From assembly GCA_964404255.1 (NCBI GenBank), contig CAYOJJ010000017.1:9611-73610 (forward strand): 64,000 bases of DNA. The letters run 5' to 3'. This document shows positions 61,647-64,000 of this stretch, piece after piece (within the stretch, counting starts at the first letter, position 1; each line of letters begins with the position of its first letter). This stretch comes from JAFDZW01 sp964404255. GTDB taxonomy: Bacteria; Bacteroidota; Ignavibacteria; Palsa-1295. The notes beneath the pieces are model-generated. The model searched no databases, was not told the origin of the DNA, and worked only from the letters and a program-made list of their open reading frames with translations. The translations under genes were made by a program, and so were the position numbers.

Positions 61647-62918
61647 CTATTCAAGGTGGAGAGCCGCAGCGATAACCGTAGTAGCTCCTTGATTATCATA
61701 GACGTACCGGGAAGCTTGTGCGGCTGCTTCGTTGTGAAGGTTCTCGTTTGAGGTCATCGAGATAAGAATAGCATCAAGCTCGGATTCATTAGCGATCGTA
61801 AAGCCTCCGCCGGCATGTACAAGTTCTGCCCATTCCTTGGAACGTTCATTCTCTGGTCCCGCAATTACCGGCACACCCCATACCGCCGGTTCGAGAGTAT
61901 TATGGATGCCATCTCCAAAACCTCCTCCAATATAAGCAATAGTACCATACCGATACAACCCAAAAAGCTTTCCAATACTATCGACAATAATAATCCGTTC
62001 GTTGGAATACCGATCTATTTCAGAAAGTAGTATGCTCTGCGGAAATAGCGAGCGAACAACATCAAGATGGGAGGGATCGACTTCATGAGGCGCGAGGATC
62101 ATCGCCAATGACGAGCTTAAAGAGGTAGTGGTAATGACTTGCGCCAGCAGTTCTTCGTCTTCAGGCCAGGTGCTTCCTGCTACCAGCACATGGAAATAAC
62201 GTCTCTTGAGGGCATCAATAACCGTTTGGGGGAGTATTGGTTGAACCGTATTGATGGTACTGGCTTTCCTTGCGATAACCTGATCGAAACGGGTATCTCC
62301 GCTCACCAATACTCGCTGTTGATCTATTCCAAGCGCCAATAATGCCGAAGCATCGCTGCTTCGAATGGCAAGAATTTTACTTAAGCGGGAATAGGTACGA
62401 TAGTAGAGAGCTTTTATGGATGCGGAAGTATTTTTTTGATCGTCGAAGGTAGCGCAAAGCAGGATGGTCTCGATATTTCGTTTTGAGAATTCGTTAGCCA
62501 GCGTATGCCAGACATCATAGCGGATGAAAAGAACCTGCTGGGGAGTGGTTATATCTAAAAACCGGCGCATGGCATGGGCGGTATCGAATGGCAGATAAGT
62601 GATAAGATCAGGAATGCTGTACTTGCCAATAGTATTCTCGTATCCACTTGGGGAAAAGAAGGTCAGGTGTATATGAGCAGTCGGTTCTTTTTCTTTAATT
62701 AAGGCAATAATAGGCTTTGCCTGCTCAAGTTCTCCGAAGGAAGCTACATGAACCAGTATGCGTTTTCTTGAATCAGGGATAGACTTATAATGCTTCTGAA
62801 GTAATTCCGATAACCCTTTTCTGCCGCGGACTAACGCCCTTAATTTGGAAGAAAAAATAGCGGCAACCGAGAGCAATGGAACGACAACGGCCATTGCTAT
62901 TCGATATAAGAAATACAT
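61647..62918 (-). CDS. waaA: 3-deoxy-D-manno-octulosonic acid transferase
   Basis: 423 residues, adds KDO to lipid A precursor at the inner membrane. An N-terminal membrane anchor (FLYRIAMAVVVPLLSVAAI), then HVASFGELEQAKPIIALI, FIRYDVWHTLANEF, SGDTRFDQVI, VAGSTWPEDEELLA, LAPHEVDPSHL and GGGFGDGIHNTLEPAVWGVP, all standard for WaaA. It starts 5 bases after lipA, so the two form an operon. This is the clearest proof in the window of an LPS-bearing outer membrane. Confidence 0.95.
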   Translation of the reverse strand: MYFLYRIAMAVVVPLLSVAAIFSSKLRALVRGRKGLSELLQKHYKSIPDSRKRILVHVASFGELEQAKPIIALIKEKEPTAHIHLTFFSPSGYENTIGKYSIPDLITYLPFDTAHAMRRFLDITTPQQVLFIRYDVWHTLANEFSKRNIETILLCATFDDQKNTSASIKALYYRTYSRLSKILAIRSSDASALLALGIDQQRVLVSGDTRFDQVIARKASTINTVQPILPQTVIDALKRRYFHVLVAGSTWPEDEELLAQVITTTSLSSSLAMILAPHEVDPSHLDVVRSLFPQSILLSEIDRYSNERIIIVDSIGKLFGLYRYGTIAYIGGGFGDGIHNTLEPAVWGVPVIAGPENERSKEWAELVHAGGGFTIANESELDAILISMTSNENLHNEAAAQASRYVYDNQGATTVIAAALHLE

Positions 62919-62923
62919 CGGGT

Positions 62924-63799
62924 TCAGATATGATCGGCGGCGTGGTAGGAGCTACGTACGAGCGGACCGGATTCTACATTGCGGAATCCCATCTCCATGC
63001 CGATATCGTGTAGTTCTGCAAACTCATCCGGATGTAGAAAACGAGCAACCGGCAGGTGGTTAGTTGTAGGCTGAAGGTACTGGCCGAGGGTAAGAATATC
63101 GACTTTGATCTCGACAAGATCGGTCATAACCTTCATGAGTTCTTCACGGTTTTCTCCGAGACCGAGCATGATGCCGGTTTTCGTAATAAAGCCTTCCTGC
63201 TTCGCTTTTTGAAGAACACCGAGTGTCCATTGATATTTCGCCTGCGGACGAACCATCCGATACATTGAAGGTACGGTCTCGGTATTATGGTTTAAAATAT
63301 CCGGCTTCGCATCGAATATCAGGCGCAGGGATTCGTTGCGGGCTTTAAAATCAGGAATGAGGACTTCAATACGGGTAGCAGGGTTCACATCACGAACCGT
63401 TTTAATTGTTTCTGCAAATACGGCAGCGCCGCCATCGGGAAGTTCATCGCGATTGACACTCGTGATCACCACATGGCGCAGATTCATAAGCCGGGTTGCT
63501 TCGGCAACGCGCTTCGGCTCATCGGTATCGAGTCCGCTTGGGCGGCCGGTCTTCACAGCGCAGAAACCGCAGGAGCGGGTACAGGTATCGCCAAGGATCA
63601 TAAAGGTAGCCGTTCCGGAATTCCAGCACTCGGCAACATTCGGGCAACGCGCTTCTTCGCAGACTGTATGAAGCCCGTTTTCGCGCATGATCGAATGTAA
63701 GCGGGAATAATTCTCTCCGGAAGGCACGCGTACCTTTAGCCACTCTGGGCGTGGGCTGCGGGGCTTCGGAGCATCTAATACCGGAAGGTCTAAGATCAT
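62924..63799 (-). CDS. lipA: Lipoyl synthase
   Basis: 291 residues, radical-SAM enzyme inserting two sulfurs into octanoyl groups on pyruvate-dehydrogenase-type complexes. The auxiliary cluster is CEEARCPNVAEC and the SAM cluster is CTRSCGFCAV; TRIEVLIPDF and LGLGENREE follow, and the C-terminal RSSYHAADHI includes the conserved RSSY Ser. The ATG at 63799 (MILDLPVL) was chosen; 49 more codons are open upstream, but they run into the promoter region of the divergent gene and show no family sequence. Confidence 0.96.
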   Translation of the reverse strand: MILDLPVLDAPKPRSPRPEWLKVRVPSGENYSRLHSIMRENGLHTVCEEARCPNVAECWNSGTATFMILGDTCTRSCGFCAVKTGRPSGLDTDEPKRVAEATRLMNLRHVVITSVNRDELPDGGAAVFAETIKTVRDVNPATRIEVLIPDFKARNESLRLIFDAKPDILNHNTETVPSMYRMVRPQAKYQWTLGVLQKAKQEGFITKTGIMLGLGENREELMKVMTDLVEIKVDILTLGQYLQPTTNHLPVARFLHPDEFAELHDIGMEMGFRNVESGPLVRSSYHAADHI

Positions 63800-63857
63800 A
63801 GTGTGTTGCAAACAATTCGAAGCCGGGTTCGGTTTGAAGCGCTTTGCTGAACTATGT

Positions 63858-63876
63858 AAAAACCCCTGAGGTTTTT
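63858..63876. other. Short inverted repeat in the lipA divergent region
   Basis: AAAACC, CCTGA, GGTTTTTT: a short hairpin with T-tract 8 bases before the plus-strand start codon. Could be part of the promoter region; too short to call a terminator. Confidence 0.3.
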
Positions 63877-63883
63877 TATAATA

Positions 63884-64000
63884 ATGATACTTCGACTTTC
63901 TCTCTTTTTTACTATCGCACTTATCGGTACCAGTGCTATAGCCCAAAAGACATCTATCGCGATCAAGGCCTCGGATGTCCGGGAGCGGCTTTCTATTCTT
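63884..64000 (+). CDS. Start of a secreted protein, truncated by the window edge
   Basis: Only 39 codons are seen. They encode a signal peptide, ILRLSLFFTIALIGTSAIAQ, cut after AIA, then KTSIAIKASDVRERLSIL. An exported protein, family not determinable. It is divergent from lipA. Confidence 0.6.
   Translation, partial: MILRLSLFFTIALIGTSAIAQKTSIAIKASDVRERLSIL

Overview
The window looks like one contig of a Gram-negative member of the Bacteroidota/FCB group, possibly a Kapabacteria, Chlorobi or Ignavibacteria-like lineage (inference). The sequence support is: three large secreted proteins with type IX secretion (T9SS) type A C-terminal sorting domains, a KDO transferase (outer-membrane LPS), a short 286-residue RpoD of the Bacteroidota kind without region 1.1, and at least eleven upstream regions with the Bacteroidota -7 promoter box TAnnTTTG. 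Strong Shine-Dalgarno motifs are rare. Several start codons lie only 4-6 bases after the -7 box, which predicts leaderless mRNAs.

Layout. 1-7.3 kb: partial phosphohexomutase, enolase, a VOC protein, leucine-dehydrogenase-like enzyme, a T9SS beta-propeller protein, a DUF218 membrane protein, then nusG-secE. 7.6-8.3 kb: five tRNAs (Trp, Gly, Thr, Tyr, Thr) interleaved with rpmG; tuf and rplKAJL, the usual companions, are absent. 8.4-20 kb: a secreted amidohydrolase followed by a cell-surface glycan group (YfhO-type membrane protein, two GT9 glycosyltransferases, a flippase, a GT2 with a very long disordered arm, and membrane proteins). 20-24.8 kb: lipoprotein, UvrD/PcrA helicase, and a coupled three-gene unit with an MBOAT/wax-synthase-like acyltransferase.

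24.85-28.2 kb is visibly more AT-rich than its surroundings and holds a frameshifted ECF-sigma-like gene, two proteins I do not recognise, and a secreted ankyrin-repeat protein. It is the most unfamiliar part of the window. After it come a PIN-domain toxin with a putative antitoxin, rpoD, a YciI protein, the Fe-S carrier Mrp with an Nfu-type scaffold, a metallophosphoesterase, a lipoprotein, a ClpS-like adaptor and an unusual two-gene unit with a phospholipase-D-fold protein. 36.7-52.6 kb: alaS-dacB, two paralogous IgGFc-binding-like T9SS adhesins, then lepA-lepB-lepB-hemW. 52.7-64 kb: a MarR regulator, a DUF2723 glycosyltransferase-like membrane protein, an ALG5-like GT2, a minus-strand operon (two crotonases, hydrolase, YajQ and an amidase that appears to start with CTG), a Bax-inhibitor-1 protein, lipA-waaA, and the start of a secreted protein.

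Together the genes are mostly chromosomal housekeeping plus envelope building. Cell-wall enzymes (DacB, amidase), LPS/glycan assembly (WaaA, GT9s, flippase, GT2s, YfhO, DUF2723), signal peptidases and T9SS cargo all point to an elaborate outer surface. No phage, transposase, integrase or CRISPR array was seen. No gene-free stretch exceeds 300 bases.
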